Of a stretch of 64,000 nt of DNA, positions 20,308 through 32,087 are shown one piece after another. The position numbers and the translations under genes were made by a program. The DNA lies in assembly GCF_003711515.1 (NCBI RefSeq), contig NW_021167084.1, positions 352,621 to 416,620 on the forward strand. The letters are read 5' to 3'. The notes under the pieces are model-generated. The model was given only the letters and a program-made list of their open reading frames with translations, did not search any database and was not told where the DNA came from. The first letter of the stretch is position 1. Every line of letters begins with the position of its first letter. The stretch comes from Sodiomyces alkalinus F11 (Eukaryota > Ascomycota > Sordariomycetes > Glomerellales > Plectosphaerellaceae).

Positions 20308-23034
20308 ATGTCCGAGTCAACCAAGGACATCGACGTCGAAGAGACCCTCGCAGCTCTCAGCCTCAAGGACAAGATTTCGCTTCTGTCCGGTACGTCTTCC
20401 TTTCTCTGTCCTCGCCCATCTCATCCTCCCATCACATCCCGCCTCTTTTCGACTTGACTCACTAACCCTCACTTTGTAGGCTCCGGCATCTGGGATACGG
20501 CATCTCTCCCCGACCATGGCATCCCTTCCGTTCGCTGCACCGATGGTCCCAACGGCGCCCGTGGCTCTCGCTACTTCAACCCGGTGCCCGCTCTCTGTAT
20601 CCCCTGCGGCACCGGTCTAGGCGCCACATGGAACCCGGAACTCATCCGCCGTGCCGGCGAACTGCTCTCCCGCGAATGCGAGGCCAAGGGCGCTCATATC
20701 TGGCTCGGCCCTACTGTCAACATCGTCCGCGGACCTCTCAACGGCCGGGGCTTCGAGAGTTTCTCTGAAGACCCTTACCTTGGCGGTATTCTTGCCGGCG
20801 AGATCATCCGCGGTGTCCAGAGCCGTGGTACTTCTGCCGCCCTCAAGCATTTCGTGGCCAACGACCAGGAAACACAAAAGATGACCGTAGACGTTCGCAT
20901 GTCGGAGAGGGCCCTTCACGAGGTCTACCTCAAGCCGTTTCAGATGGCTGTGAAGAACGGCAACCCCAAGATCCTCATGACCTCTTACAACAAGGTCAAC
21001 GGCACTCACGTTTCCGAAAACGCCCCCATGCTCCAGGATGTCGTGCGAAAAGACTGGGGTTTTGACGGTCTCATCATGAGCGACTGGTGTGCCCAACTTC
21101 CCCCCCCCCCCAGTTGTGTTTTACGGAGATCGCTTCGAGTCTAACGCATCGCAGGTTCGGCGTTTATTCTTGCGCCGAGTCCATCAACGCTGGCGTCGAC
21201 CTCGAAATGCCAGGTCCCTCCTACTTACGAAGTCAAGCAGCTGACCAAGTCCGTGATGGGAAGATCGAAACAGAAACCATCGACGACCGCGCCCGTCAGG
21301 TCCTCAACTTTCTCAACTATGCCGCCAAGGCACCGGTGTCCGACACGGAGACCAGCCGCGACACGCCCGAGGACCGTGAGCTAAACCGCCGTCTAGCAGG
21401 AGAGAGCGTCGTTCTTCTGAAGAACTCGGGTGGACTTCTTCCCCTAGACCCGACGACCTGTGATGAGGTCGCCATCATCGGGCCCAATGCCAAGCTTGCC
21501 ATGGCCTGCGGAGGCGGCAGCGCCAGCCTTCAGCCCTACTACACGTCGTCCGTCTTCCAGGCCATCAAGGACCAGCTGCCAGAACACGCAAAAGTGCACT
21601 ACGAGCCCGGCGTCTTCGGCCACGTCCTGCTGCCAGTTCTGACTTCGGAGCATGTCACCAACGACGCCGGCGAGCCTGGTGCGTCCATCGAACTCTTCAA
21701 CGAGCCGGCATCGACCCCCGGCCGCAAGCCCTTCGACTCCCACACCCTCCCGGACACGACCTACCAGCTGATGGACTACTGGCACCCGGAGATGAAGGAC
21801 CCCTTCTACGTCAGCATGCGCGCCAACTACGTCGCCGAATACGACGGCACCCACGACTTCGGCCTCGCCGTCTACGGCATCGCCAAGCTCTACATCAACG
21901 ACGAGCTCGTCATCGACAACGAGTCGTCCCAAACGCCAGGCGGGATGTTCTTCGGCAAAGGCACCGTCCAAGTGCGCGGCACCTACGAGATGCAGGCCGG
22001 CCAACCGTACACCCTCCGCGTCGAAGCGGGCAGCGCCGCCCTGTCGAAAGTCGAGACGCCGGATTCCATGGCCATCCCGGGCGGCGCCCTGCGTCTCGGC
22101 GGGTGCGTCCACATCGAGCCGCAAGACGGCATCCGGAGGGCCGCCGAGCTGGCGAAACGGTGCCAACACGTCTTCGTCGTCGCGGGTCTCAATTCGGACC
22201 TCGAGAAGGAGGGCAAGGACCGCGAGTCCATGTCGCTGCCCCCGCACGTCGACGATCTTGTCGGGGCCGTACTCGAGGCGAACCCTGACGCCGTCGTCGT
22301 CACGCAGGCGGGCAACCCCATTGCGCTGCCGTGGCGGGACCGGGCCAAGACGGTGCTGCATAGCTGGTACGGGGGGAACGAGGCCGGTAATGCGGTGGCG
22401 GATGTGGTCTTTGGCAGGGTCAATCCCAGCGGGAAACTGCCCGTCACGTTCCCGGCGAGGTTGGAGGATGGGCCCAGTTTCCTCAGCTTCGGGGCCGACA
22501 ATGTGTCGATTTACTACGCGGAGGACGTTTTCGTCGGCCATCGCTGGTTTGAGGCCAGGAAGATCGAACCCGCGTTTGCATTTGGGTGAGTTTCTTGCTG
22601 AGTTGCGCCTCGGGGGTGCACGAAGCTTATTGCTAACAAATCGATCCCCTGTCAGTCACGGTCTCAGCTACACAACCTTCACGACATCAGACATGCAGGT
22701 CTCGGAAAAGGAAGCCACCATCACCATCGAGAACACCGGCTCCCGTGCCGGCTCGGAGGTTCTCCGTCTCTACATCTCGCACAAGGGCAAGTCGCGTTTC
22801 ATCAGGCCCGTCCGGACCCTGGGTGGATTCCAAAAGGTGTCCCTCGAGCCCGGCGAGAAGAAGCGCGCGGCGTTGCCGATCGACAAGCACGGCACGTCTG
22901 TGTGGGACGAGGCGAAGAAGGCGTGGTGCGTGGAGGCCGGGGAGTACGTGGCTTCAGTGGCGGCGGGCGAGGGAACGACGGTGCTTGAGGGCCGGTTTTC
23001 GGTGGGTGAGGATGTCTTTTGGACAGGTCTGTGA
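20308..23034 (+). CDS. GH3 beta-glucosidase with PA14 insertion, probably intracellular
   Basis: Four exons (20308-20389, 20480-21086, 21155-22585, 22656-23034) encode 832 residues, with all introns GT-AG and frame-preserving. The N-terminal GH3 barrel contains DGPNGARG, WLGPTVNIVRGPLNGRGFES and KHFVANDQE. The nucleophile aspartate is about D229 in GLIMSDW, whose tryptophan codon is split by intron 2. The C-terminal alpha/beta domain has AGLNSDLEKEGKDR, where the acid/base glutamate is expected. A PA14-type segment (from about VAEYDGTHDFGLAVYG to MQAGQPYTLRVEAG) interrupts it, and a fibronectin-III-like domain closes the protein. There is no signal peptide, so it likely hydrolyses beta-glucosides such as cellobiose inside the cell. 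The size fits the fungal PA14-containing GH3 group. A dead copia element ends 556 bases upstream of the start. Confidence 0.95.
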
Positions 23035-23638
23035 GGGAATTTTCCTGTCATTCTCGGAATGGTCATTACATATGATAATGTAACTATGTATGAAGATAGA
23101 GAGGCAGAGAATGTAAATCAATGAGATCTGAGAAGGGATCATGAGTGAAATGTCACTTCACAGAGTTGACAAAATCTCAGTGAGAACTACCCCTTACAGT
23201 GTAAGGTGAGTACCCCACACCATTCTCCCACTAATACCTCATCCATCAGCCATCCTGGACATTTAACCCTGTTGTTTCCAGACGTACATCATCTCAACTA
23301 ATCAAACCCACCATGCCAAACAAAATGCAACAATGGACGGCAGACAATCCCTTGATTCCCTTCGTCAGGCCTATTCGGGGAAGATATGAAAAGTAAGTAA
23401 TAATTAATAGAAAAAGGATGCATATTGATCTGAATTACCGGGAATTTGCATCCCTTATGCCCTATGAATGAACAATGAAAGTATAAAGGCAGGGCGGGCA
23501 TGGAATGTCAATACATCATAAAGGCTCTGTGAGACTGGGAGTGAGGTGAGAGTCCTCTCTATTGACACCCCTTTTAGGATATCAATGAATTCAACGGCAA
23601 AGTCATCAAATTCACTTCATCCATAACAGCACCATAGG
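23035..23638. other. Intergenic, no gene seen
   Basis: 3' side of the beta-glucosidase gene and 5' side of the acyltransferase gene. No supportable coding sequence. Confidence 0.5.
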
Positions 23639-25144
23639 ATGAATTACACAATTACTTTCACACCGAAGGTCCGAAACCTGCCTCCATTCCCTAGCCATTT
23701 ATCTATCGCGACCGACAATATGGAGGGCCTGATTCACGACCCCCAGCAACCCACCAAGGCGGACCACAAGCCAACTCGCCCCTGGCCTTGGCCATGGAAC
23801 ACCATCAACGCCCTCCTGCCAAGTCCCATCACCGGATCCTGGCCGCAATCTTCACCTCATCGAACAGCCTACCTGGACGGCCTCCGAGGCCTCGCCTCCC
23901 TCGCCGTAGTCCTCTCCCACACTCTAGGCAAAACAAACGAAGACCTCAACCTCCCCTACGGCGTCACCCCTCCCACATCTCCGCCATCATCAACAGGCAA
24001 ATCCCCCCTCAAGCTCCCCTTCATCCGCCTCCTCCACGCAGGGAACGCAGCCGTGGCCATCTTCTTCGTCGTCTCAGGCCACACCCTCTCCCACCGCATC
24101 CTCCGCCGCGCAAGGGCAAGGGACTACTCATACTACGCCCCCCTGAGCGCCGACCTCTCCTCCTCCGTCCTCCGCCGCGCCGCCCGCCTCCTTCTCCCCA
24201 CCGTATTCTCCTCGTGTCTGGTAGCGATCCTCGCCCAGCTCGGCGCCTTCGAGCACGCCATCCCGTCCCCCGAAACCGTCTACCTCATCTTCGCCAAGCG
24301 GATGGCCTCCCTGACCGCCCAGCTCGGGTACTGGTGGACAAGGGAAATCTGGCGCCAACTGCTCGCGCCGTGGCCGGGACCCCTGGAGACGGTAAACCTG
24401 GCCTACGGGTACCAGCTCTGGACCATCCCGGTGGAGCTGTGGTGTTCGTTCCGGCTGTTCCTGCACCTCCTCGCCCTGTCGCGCGTGCGCACCCGTGCGA
24501 GGATGTTCCTGGTCGGTGTATCCGCGGCATACCACATCGCTCACGCGCGGTGGGACGTATTCCTCTTCCTCGCGGGGATGCTCACCGCAGAACTGCAACT
24601 CATCGCCCCCGTGTCAACGTCGTCGCCGTCCTCTTCCCCCGTCCTGTCCGGGTTCGCCGGCCGCGTCGCTTTCTCCCCGAAAAGGAAACTCCAGTCTTTC
24701 GCCCTCCTGGTGGTAGGTCTCTTCCTCATGAGCGAACCGGAAACGTACCCGGACAAGTCCCCCTTCTGGGCGTTCCTCAACCGGTTCGTCCCGGCGTCGT
24801 TCGGACCGCAGAGTCCCGATCGGTTCTGGAACGCCGTCGGCGCGCCGCTCGCCGTCTACGCTGCGGGGGATCTGGGGTTTGTGCGCTCCGTGCTCGAGTC
24901 GCGCGCGGCTCAGTACCTGGGACGCATATCCTTTGGGCTTTATCTTGTCCATAACGCCGTTTTTTGCAGCCTGGGCGCATGGCTTCTGGGGTTCGAGTCT
25001 ATTAATGGGAATTTGGCCATCTTGGTCGTGGTGTTGCCTGTTGCGCTTTGGGTTGGAGAGCTATTCAGCCGGTTTTTTGATGAACCTGTCGTCAGACTTG
25101 TCAAGTGGGCTGAGAAACAATGTCTGGTGGACGAGACGGGGTGA
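23639..25144 (+). CDS. Acyltransferase-3 family membrane protein
   Basis: One exon of up to 501 residues. The first ATG is at 23639; a second in-frame ATG at about 23720 (DNMEGL) could be the true start. The motif TAYLDGLRGLASLAVVLSH at about residue 75 is the classic start of the acyltransferase-3 (OafA/YrhL-like) domain, with the conserved histidine in VLSHTLG. VAIFFVVSGHTLSHRIL follows as the second helix with the family's SGH/SGF motif. Several more hydrophobic helices follow, ending with YLGRISFGLYLVHNAVF and NLAILVVVLPVALWVGEL. These membrane enzymes transfer acyl groups to small molecules, lipids or glycans; the substrate here cannot be told. The gene is convergent with the MFS transporter downstream. 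Confidence 0.88.
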   Translation: MNYTITFTPKVRNLPPFPSHLSIATDNMEGLIHDPQQPTKADHKPTRPWPWPWNTINALLPSPITGSWPQSSPHRTAYLDGLRGLASLAVVLSHTLGKTNEDLNLPYGVTPPTSPPSSTGKSPLKLPFIRLLHAGNAAVAIFFVVSGHTLSHRILRRARARDYSYYAPLSADLSSSVLRRAARLLLPTVFSSCLVAILAQLGAFEHAIPSPETVYLIFAKRMASLTAQLGYWWTREIWRQLLAPWPGPLETVNLAYGYQLWTIPVELWCSFRLFLHLLALSRVRTRARMFLVGVSAAYHIAHARWDVFLFLAGMLTAELQLIAPVSTSSPSSSPVLSGFAGRVAFSPKRKLQSFALLVVGLFLMSEPETYPDKSPFWAFLNRFVPASFGPQSPDRFWNAVGAPLAVYAAGDLGFVRSVLESRAAQYLGRISFGLYLVHNAVFCSLGAWLLGFESINGNLAILVVVLPVALWVGELFSRFFDEPVVRLVKWAEKQCLVDETG

Positions 25145-25615
25145 GAAGGATTTCACGACAAGGCCGACATTTGTTTGACCGGCCCTAAGCGGTGATTCGT
25201 TGAGGTATTCGGGACTGAGCGAGGAGGACTATGTTATAGAATTGAGAAATGTTTCTGTTATGAAGGAGACATGAACCAGGGATATGAATTACAGATGTCG
25301 TTGGCCTGGCCAAGAAATTAAGCCGTAATGTTGATGGTGCATTCCCGAGCCTTTTCGTTTCTTTCGTGACTGGGACTCTATGAGCAAGTTATATCAAGTG
25401 TGGAAACAGAACAACCAACGACCCATGTCATGCTCCTCTATACTCTACGGTCATGACGCTATTGACATGATGACGCTCTTGCCATGATATGCTGGTGTTG
25501 GCAAAATGCAAAATGCAAAATGCCAAAAAAAAAAAATCGAAACAGAAAGAAAGAAATACTCAGCGCTGATGAATCCAAAAGATAAACTCAAGAGTCAGGC
25601 TCCTCTTCATTATTA
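25145..25615. other. Intergenic between convergent genes
   Basis: Shared 3' region of the acyltransferase and MFS genes. A short AAAATGC tandem followed by an A-run lies near 25504-25538. No gene is seen. Confidence 0.5.
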
Positions 25616-27531
25616 TTACACCTTCGTCCAGAAAGGCTGCCCCGCCTTGCGTCTCTTCACCTCTCTCGCAGTGGAAATAAGCACCGTACCCGCGACCAAA
25701 GAAGTGCCCGCGAACGCCTGGGCCCCGGCGTAGCTGCCGTCCATAGCGGTGAGGATGGCCCCCCCTATGGGCGACCCGATGAGCACGGAAAAGCTCACAA
25801 TGGTAAAGACCATGCCGATGCGCGTGCCCTGGCGGCGCGGGTCCGTGGTCAGGGCACTCAGCGCGGCCGGGAACATGGACTGGATGCCTCCGGCCGCGAT
25901 GCCGTAGAACACGGACCAGACGTAGAGCCCCGCCGGCGACGAGACGGCCATCCAGCAGTACATCAGCAGGGCGGAGATGGCAGCCAGGGGCACCAAGACG
26001 TTGAGGGTCCCGATGCGGTCGGCGATGTGGTTGGGCACCAGGCGGCCGAGGTAGCCCATGCCGTTGAGGATGAGAAGCAGGTTGAGAGAGGTGGGGTAGG
26101 ACATGCCCTGGATCTCGCGGGCGTAGGAGGCGAGGTAGTAGAAGGCGAAGTAGACGCCCAAGAAGCACTAGCCGGGAGCTGGTTAGAAGAGAGGGTAGGC
26201 GAGGACAGTCGGGGGGAAAGGGGGAAAGGGGGAAAGGGGGAAAGGGGGAAAGGGGGAAAAGGATGGCTCACCATAAAAGCACCGCTGGCATACAAAGTGT
26301 ACTCCCCCTCCCTAAAAGCGGCCAGTTCAACCAGCTTGCCCGACCTGCGCGGCTTGATCCTCGACCGCAGAAAAATAATACTGATGATGAAGGAACCCAG
26401 CTGGATAAAGCCGATGGCGCGCATGGTCCAGCCGAAGCCGACGCGCGGGAGCAGCTGCCTCACCATGCTGGGGAACACGAGACCGCCGGTAGCACTCCCC
26501 GAGGCGGTGATGCCAATGGCCAGGGCGCGGCGCCTGTGGAACCAAGTGGCCAGGACGGCCAGGCTGGGGCAGAAGACGAAGCCGTTGCCGAGCCCGACGC
26601 AGAGGCCCTGGGCGAGGAAGAACTGCCAGTACTGGGTGCACCAGGAGGTGGCGAAGGTGCCGAGCAGGCAGAGGACGGCGCCGATGGTGAGGGAATGGCG
26701 GGCGAAGCCGGCATCGGTGAGGCGGCCGGTGAAGGCGCCGATGAAGAAGAGGAGGAAGATCTGGAAGGAACCGATCCAGGAGATGTCCTCGGGAGGCCGC
26801 GAGAGGAGCGTTGTGTAGTAGGTCTGGAATGTGCCGAACGAGTTGATGACGCCCCTGTACAGTAGACGGACATGCCGAGTCAGCTTTGGCCATGACATGC
26901 ATGCCTAGGAATGGGCCGGGCCGCCGGAGAACCATAAGACAGGCGACGACCCATGGGGCGGTCATCAGCATGAACCATGAACCATGAACCATGAACCATG
27001 AGCCATGAACCTACCATGTGTTCATCACAATGAGGTGCCCACTCAGGACTACAAGAAAACAAAATTAGACTTATTTCATTCACCCCGTACCGTCGCTTTT
27101 GGCAAGAACGATTGATAGAAGAGGGAAGAGGACGAGCAGACGGTGAGACCACTTTGGCACTTACCAACCAGCCACGCGGCCAATCCCCCATCCGGCGCTG
27201 GCTCCGGGGCCACGCTGGACTTTGACGACACCACCCGGCCGACGGCTCCCGTATCCTCCCTCGGTAACTCTTCTTCCGCCGTCGATACGTCTCGTATCCT
27301 GTCGCCGTTCGGGGGAGGGTACTCGTCCAGCGAAGCGGTAGATTCACTGGGTCTGGAACCCGTGTCGCGATTGAATTTGTCGTCGTCATTCTTTTCTAGG
27401 ACGGCGACGGCTCCGAGACCTCCTTCTTCTGTGTCTCGTGTTTTCGATTGCTCAATCCTCGTCTCACTGTGGACCTGCTGTTTTTCGACATCATCTTCAC
27501 TGGGCCTGAACGAGGGCGTGTGGCCCGTCAT
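25616..27531 (-). CDS. MFS transporter, monocarboxylate-porter (MCT)-like
   Basis: Four minus-strand exons (27531-27165, 27048-27015, 26854-26272, 26167-25616) give 511 residues. The 34-base second exon encodes VLSGHLIVMNTW across its borders. The N-terminal roughly 115 residues are polar and acidic, likely cytosolic. APDGGLAAWLV leads into the first membrane helix, followed by GVINSFGTFQTYY, typical of fungal MCT-type carriers. Twelve helices can be traced, including WFHRRRALAIGITASGSATG, a hallmark of the family in the N-half, and PNHIADRIGTLN in the C-half loop. The role is proton-linked or facilitated transport of a monocarboxylate or similar small acid across a membrane; riboflavin carriers belong to the same group, so the substrate is open. 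Introns 2 and 3 contain small tandem repeats. Confidence 0.92.
26211..26260. repeat. (GGGGGAAA)n tandem repeat inside an intron
   Basis: Six imperfect 8-base units lie within intron 3 of the MFS gene. On the transcribed sense strand they read as CCCCC/TTT pyrimidine runs. Confidence 0.9.
26969..27011. repeat. ATGAACC tandem repeat inside an intron
   Basis: About six 7-base units, one imperfect (ATGAGCC), lie in intron 2 of the MFS gene just downstream of the micro-exon's donor site. Confidence 0.9.
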
Positions 27532-29077
27532 GGCTGTGCCTGTGAGTCGTCTGGTCGGGTCCCCTTTTTCCTCTTTTTTTTCCCTTTTTTTTTTGCCTTT
27601 CTTCGGTCCGATTATTGGCTCGGAGAAATCGGAACGAAACTCAGAAAGCTCGGGCGTTGACCGAGTCGTGAGTATGTCATGAGAAATACGAAAATGAAGA
27701 ATATCGATTCAGCTGCAGTATGTGGAATAATGAAGATGAATTGATCTGCGAATTCAAACCCTGTCCATCTTCCAGAAAGATTTAAACAAATGACAAAATC
27801 ACACAATGACAAATCCAAATGGCAGGGAACCCGGACCGAGGGAACAAAATTGTCAGAAGGAACGGCAGAGATGACTGCTTCTTTCTCTCTCCGTTCTCCG
27901 TGCGTCTCTGACTCCTTCGTGGGTCCTTCCTCTCTCCGAACACCGAGTATCCTTGTACTACGTAACTACCTTACTTAAGGTACTATGTAAGGTACCTTAG
28001 GTAGTCCACCGTGATCTGGACTTTGCACACTCCGTACTCGGCAGTCCGTACTTGGATCATTTACTACCTTAGGTAACGGTAATTACGGGATTCTTAATCC
28101 ACGCAAAACAGTAAAAAACAAGCTTCGACGTTTTCGAGAACCTTGGGAACCTTGGGACGAATACGATGTAACAACTTGTGAAGCAGCAACAACGGACAAC
28201 GGAAAGAGAATCAGAATGGAAGTCTCAGCCGACGGCACTTGCCCGTGCCGAGCGTTGAAGGTTTCCTCGACCAACTGTTAATTCCATTGACCCAATCACG
28301 ACCCTCTATTCTCTTTCCCAAAGGGCGCAGATGACTTATTGCGTGCTCTACGAAGTACCCGTGCCACGCCCCATCTTATTCCCGACCCACACCATCTCGC
28401 ATGCTTTTAGCGCACTCTCAGCAGGTACCACACTCGGACCCCAGATTTAGGAACTTCATATCGCCCAGGACCTACCTTAGCTTACGTACTGACCACCTGA
28501 GGTACGGTACGTAGGCCAATTTCCCGGCCGCTCTTTTCTTCTCTCGGCCGTGGACGGACGAATGGTTCTCTATTCGTAGTTTTGGTATTCTTCTTTATAA
28601 TTAGACTACGGCGTTCTCGAGAAAGAAGTCATTGATCGGTTCGAACGAGGATACGAACCATACCTGACAACACCGACAACAACACTAGACTTACACCCAG
28701 ACTTACACCCAGCAAAGGCCATGAGGCCCATGACGACAGACGACCAACATCTGGATTTTGGCGGTCCAGCTTCTCAGCTCGAATCCGCTCAATGTGGCCT
28801 GTTATAACTTATAGTTTCGGGGCCATGGCAATTATGCTTCAGCCCTCGGCCCTCACGGGTTCCCCGACACACTTAGAGTTGATGTGGCTACGATCTATCA
28901 AAAGCAGTTCGTACTGTTGGTTTATGTGGAAGCTTGGGGGACATAAATACGCGTCTTCCCGGCTTCTCGAGACTCTTGTCCTCCTGTTCTCCATGTTCTC
29001 CATGTTCTAACATCGTCGTATGACCGGTGTATCCTTCGACATCGTTAGAAACACATTAACACTATGAGTGCTAAGTT
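27532..29077. other. Intergenic with TACCTTAGGTA-type palindromes
   Basis: Lies between the divergent MFS and HNH-like genes. The palindromic words TACCTTAGGTA and close variants occur at about 27960-28005, 28065-28080 and 28465-28515. A 12-base tandem (acttacacccag twice) lies near 28690. No gene is supported. Confidence 0.5.
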
Positions 29078-30508
29078 ATGGCCCGTCATCGTTTCCGAGT
29101 GCTTCACCAAAACACCGCCGATGGTGCAGTCACCACGGCGGAACCAGAGAGCGTCGACCTAGAGTTGAAAGAGTTGAAGGAGCGGTTGAGCATCGCCAGA
29201 AGGGTCGTCAGAAAGCTCCGCAGTGGTGGTGTTACGAGGTATCCCGACCTGGGGAATTTCCGCTTGAACCTGATCCAGCTTTCCGCCTTCCTCTTTGGCG
29301 ATCTCCAAGTTCTTCGACGCGATGCTCCGGTGGGGTGGTTGTACCATCACTACCGTCTGCGAGACCTGGAAGCTTTGTTGGTTGTGTGTACGTTGTCCCC
29401 CCCCCCCCATATCTCCCTCCCGATGTTTCGTCACGCGTGTTCGAGTGTTCGATAGAAGCTCACGAAATTGGCCCACCCCTCAGTCCTGCGTCGTCAACGT
29501 GCCGAAAGTATACCGCGCAGCGCGGAAGGGCTCGAGGTGAGTTGACGTCTTTCCACCCAAACCCGTCGGAACAGAATAGTGACAGTCGAATCTCTATCCT
29601 GTACGCAGGCTTTGAAAAGAGACGGAGAAGTCTCTGTCATCTCGGAACCCCGCCCCGACGTTCGACACTTCTGGCCTCCCACTAACGCCTGGGGATCCTA
29701 CCCCGAAGTTCAACACATCTGGCCTCACACCGTCAACGACACCCCGGACAACCTCAAAATAACCAAAATGGCCCTCCCCGCCGCGAGAATGCTAGTCAAA
29801 ATGTCCCTTCTGAAACAGCTGTATCGCCTGCTCGTCCCCCCCCCTCCCGGCCGGAAAAACGACGATTCGCCAACCGCCGAACCCCCCTCGTTCGACAAGG
29901 CCTGGAACATGGTGTCCCTGACCCCCCAGCTATGCAGCCGCTTCCGGAACGCCATCTTCGGGCTCAAGTGGGTGGAACCCAACGACCTGACGCTCAGCGC
30001 CGAGAAGCTGGCCCATGGCGACGGGGGGGACTACCTCTACTACCAGGTCGAATGGTGCGAGTTCCCCGAGTCCTTCGCCGAGACGCTGAGGAACCAGCTC
30101 GGGCCCTGGGAGAGCGCGCGGCCCCGTTACCAGACGATCGACCTCGGCTGCAAGAGGACCATCGACGCGCTTCGGGAGTACACGAAGGCGTTCTGGGCGG
30201 TCACGCGGCCTGTCAAGCCGGAGCGCATCCTGACCCTCAAGGTGAAGCGCGGGGACTATAAAAAGACCGAGCTCATGATCCGGACGCAATGGGTTTTGAT
30301 GCAGATGGCTGCGTTTTCGGGTGCGGGCGATGTTCGCAAACTGATTCCGCTGACGGCTTCGAAACTGCCGGGTGATCCGGAGCCTGCACGGGCCGGATGC
30401 GGAAACGACAGCGACAGTGAACGCGAGGATTGGTACGAGCTCCTGTGGGATTGGGATTTCGACTGTGACTTTTATGAGTTCCTTTCCGAGCCCGAATCCG
30501 AGGGCTAG
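29078..30508 (+). CDS. HNH-endonuclease-like fungal protein
   Basis: Three exons (29078-29383, 29456-29536, 29609-30508) give 428 residues, with two 72-base GT-AG introns in phase 0. The order is as in fungal HNH_2 proteins: a helical N-terminal part (LELKELKERLSIARRVVRKL, then WLYHHYRLRDLEALL), then a segment like LKRDG.(C)V.T, then a histidine motif VQHIWPHTVNDT, then a long helical tail with IFGLKWVEPNDLTLSAEKL and an acidic C-terminus. Here the first metal-site region reads ALKRDGEVSVISEPRPDV, without the usual cysteine, and a partial duplicate HFWPP precedes HIWPH. These fungal proteins are of unknown role, possibly DNA-binding or nuclease. Catalytic competence is doubtful. The first intron donor choice (gttgtgtgt) is the least certain boundary. 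Confidence 0.72.
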
Positions 30509-31106
30509 GTAGGATACATCATACGGATGAGTCGTGAGTCGTGACGAATCACGATCAGGGGTCGGATGCTGAGAAATGAGAGTAAAAAGAGTATGACTGA
30601 GAGTAGTGAGAGTGAGAGTGACGTTGAAACGGGGAGCTCTATCCGTAGGACCGTAGTTAATTAGTGAGCGCAGTGGAAGCCTGGAAGACCAAACGCGACA
30701 TTGTCCTTTAGGTCATCATAATCCAATAATATATTTTGTTCCAGCAAACCGGTTCATCCGTTCAATATCAACGTCAATGTGGCATTGTATGGACTCTGCT
30801 CGTATCCTTCGTATAGTTAGCCATGTTGAAGATTTTGGTTTGCGTGCAAAGTCGAGATGAGAAAACCAAAAGGGAGTCCGAGTGCTTAGTAAACATTCTG
30901 CGCTTGGGCCTTGGAGTATTACTAAACGGACTCTTAGGGGGTCTGATGACGTAACTGGTTCCGTTTCCGGACATGAGGTGGAGAAAAACGAGGGACGCGA
31001 CACCTCGATGTCGCGGCATCGTCCCCGTCATTTCTGCCTACCTTACCTTAGTACCACGATACCTCTCCAAACTTATCCCCCACTCCTTCTCCCTTTGTTT
31101 GTTCAG
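30509..31106. other. Intergenic, no gene seen
   Basis: 3' region of the HNH-like gene and promoter region of the EI24-like gene. No coding sequence is supported. Confidence 0.5.
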
Positions 31107-32087
31107 ATGGCAGATCCGCTACCTCCACACTCGACAGGTGTCCCTGGGCGTGTCGCCAACATGCTCCGGCCCTTCGAGCGTCCCATCAGCTACCTCGTCC
31201 GCGCCGGGAGGGCCGCCTCCTACCCTCTCCGAGGCATCTGGTATTTCTTGCGCAACCCCGAGTTCTACCCTCTGCTGCGCGGCCGCCTGATTCCGCTTAC
31301 CATCATTTCCATCCTGGTCTACGTCATCCTCTTTACTTTCGCCTTCCTACCACAGCTCGCGCTTCTCGCCATCTTCCAGGGTCGGAGCGCCTGGTTGAAC
31401 GCCACCATCTTGGTGCTGGGCGAGGGTCACGTCCTGATCCAAGGCCTGTTTGAGGGATTCTTTGTCGACGAAGCCAGAGTCGACGTTTTTGATGTAAGAT
31501 CCTTACTCTTTCTCCTACCCTAACCATCGCAGTGCAGAAACGATCGGGTGCTAATCGAGTTATTGCAGGCCACACTGATCAAATGTTCTCACACCAACCT
31601 CGTCGCCCCCCACCGAATCCTCTACCCCGATGCCCCCAACGCTGTGAAGATGCTAGGCAAACCGACCACCTCGGCCGTCTACACACCCTGGAGCGTGATC
31701 CAGATCGTCGAAATGATCGTCTTCCTGCCTCTCAACTTCATCCCCATCGTAGGGGCGCCCGCCTTCATCATGATCACCGGCACCAGACTGGGCAAACTGG
31801 CCCACTACAGGTGGTGGACGCTGCGGGGTCTCAACAGCAAGGAGAGGAAGAGGGATGCCAACTCCCGCTTGTGGGAATACGTGTGGTTCGGCACCGTGGC
31901 CATGATCATGGAGCTCATTCCCGTCTTTGCTTTCTTCTTTCTCTTCACTACCAGTGCTGGCGCTGCGTTGTGGGTGGCCAGGTTGGAGGACGAGAGCCGG
32001 GGGGATGATGCCCAACCCGTGGACGACGAACGTCGCGACACTGATGACCACCCGCCTCCTCCACCCTACCAGGACGACCCGGTGTGA
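31107..32087 (+). CDS. EI24-domain / RRT8-like membrane protein
   Basis: Two exons (31107-31493, 31569-32087) with a 75-base intron (gtaaga, branch-like ctaat, tgcag) encode 301 residues. After a short N-terminus, YPLRGIWYFLRNPEFYPLLRGRLIP precedes the first hydrophobic helices (TIISILVYVILFTFAFLPQL and LALLAIF). Further helices follow: VIQIVEMIVFLPLNFIPIVGAPAFIMITG and VWFGTVAMIMELIPVFAFFFLF. The tail is acidic and proline-rich. This is the layout of the EI24/CysZ-like family, whose fungal members include yeast RRT8 and the LDS proteins, linked to lipid droplets and spore wall formation in Saccharomyces. The role here is inferred from family only. It is most likely in an internal membrane. 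Confidence 0.85.

Noticed and set aside
21444..22541. A minus-strand open frame of 365 codons opposite the GH3 gene
   Set aside because: Shadow of the GH3 third exon; the residues are those produced by reverse reading of C-ending codons.
23639..32087. A secondary-metabolite gene cluster formed by acyltransferase, MFS, HNH and membrane genes
   Set aside because: No backbone synthase (PKS, NRPS, terpene cyclase) or cluster regulator is present. The genes face different ways and have unrelated families.
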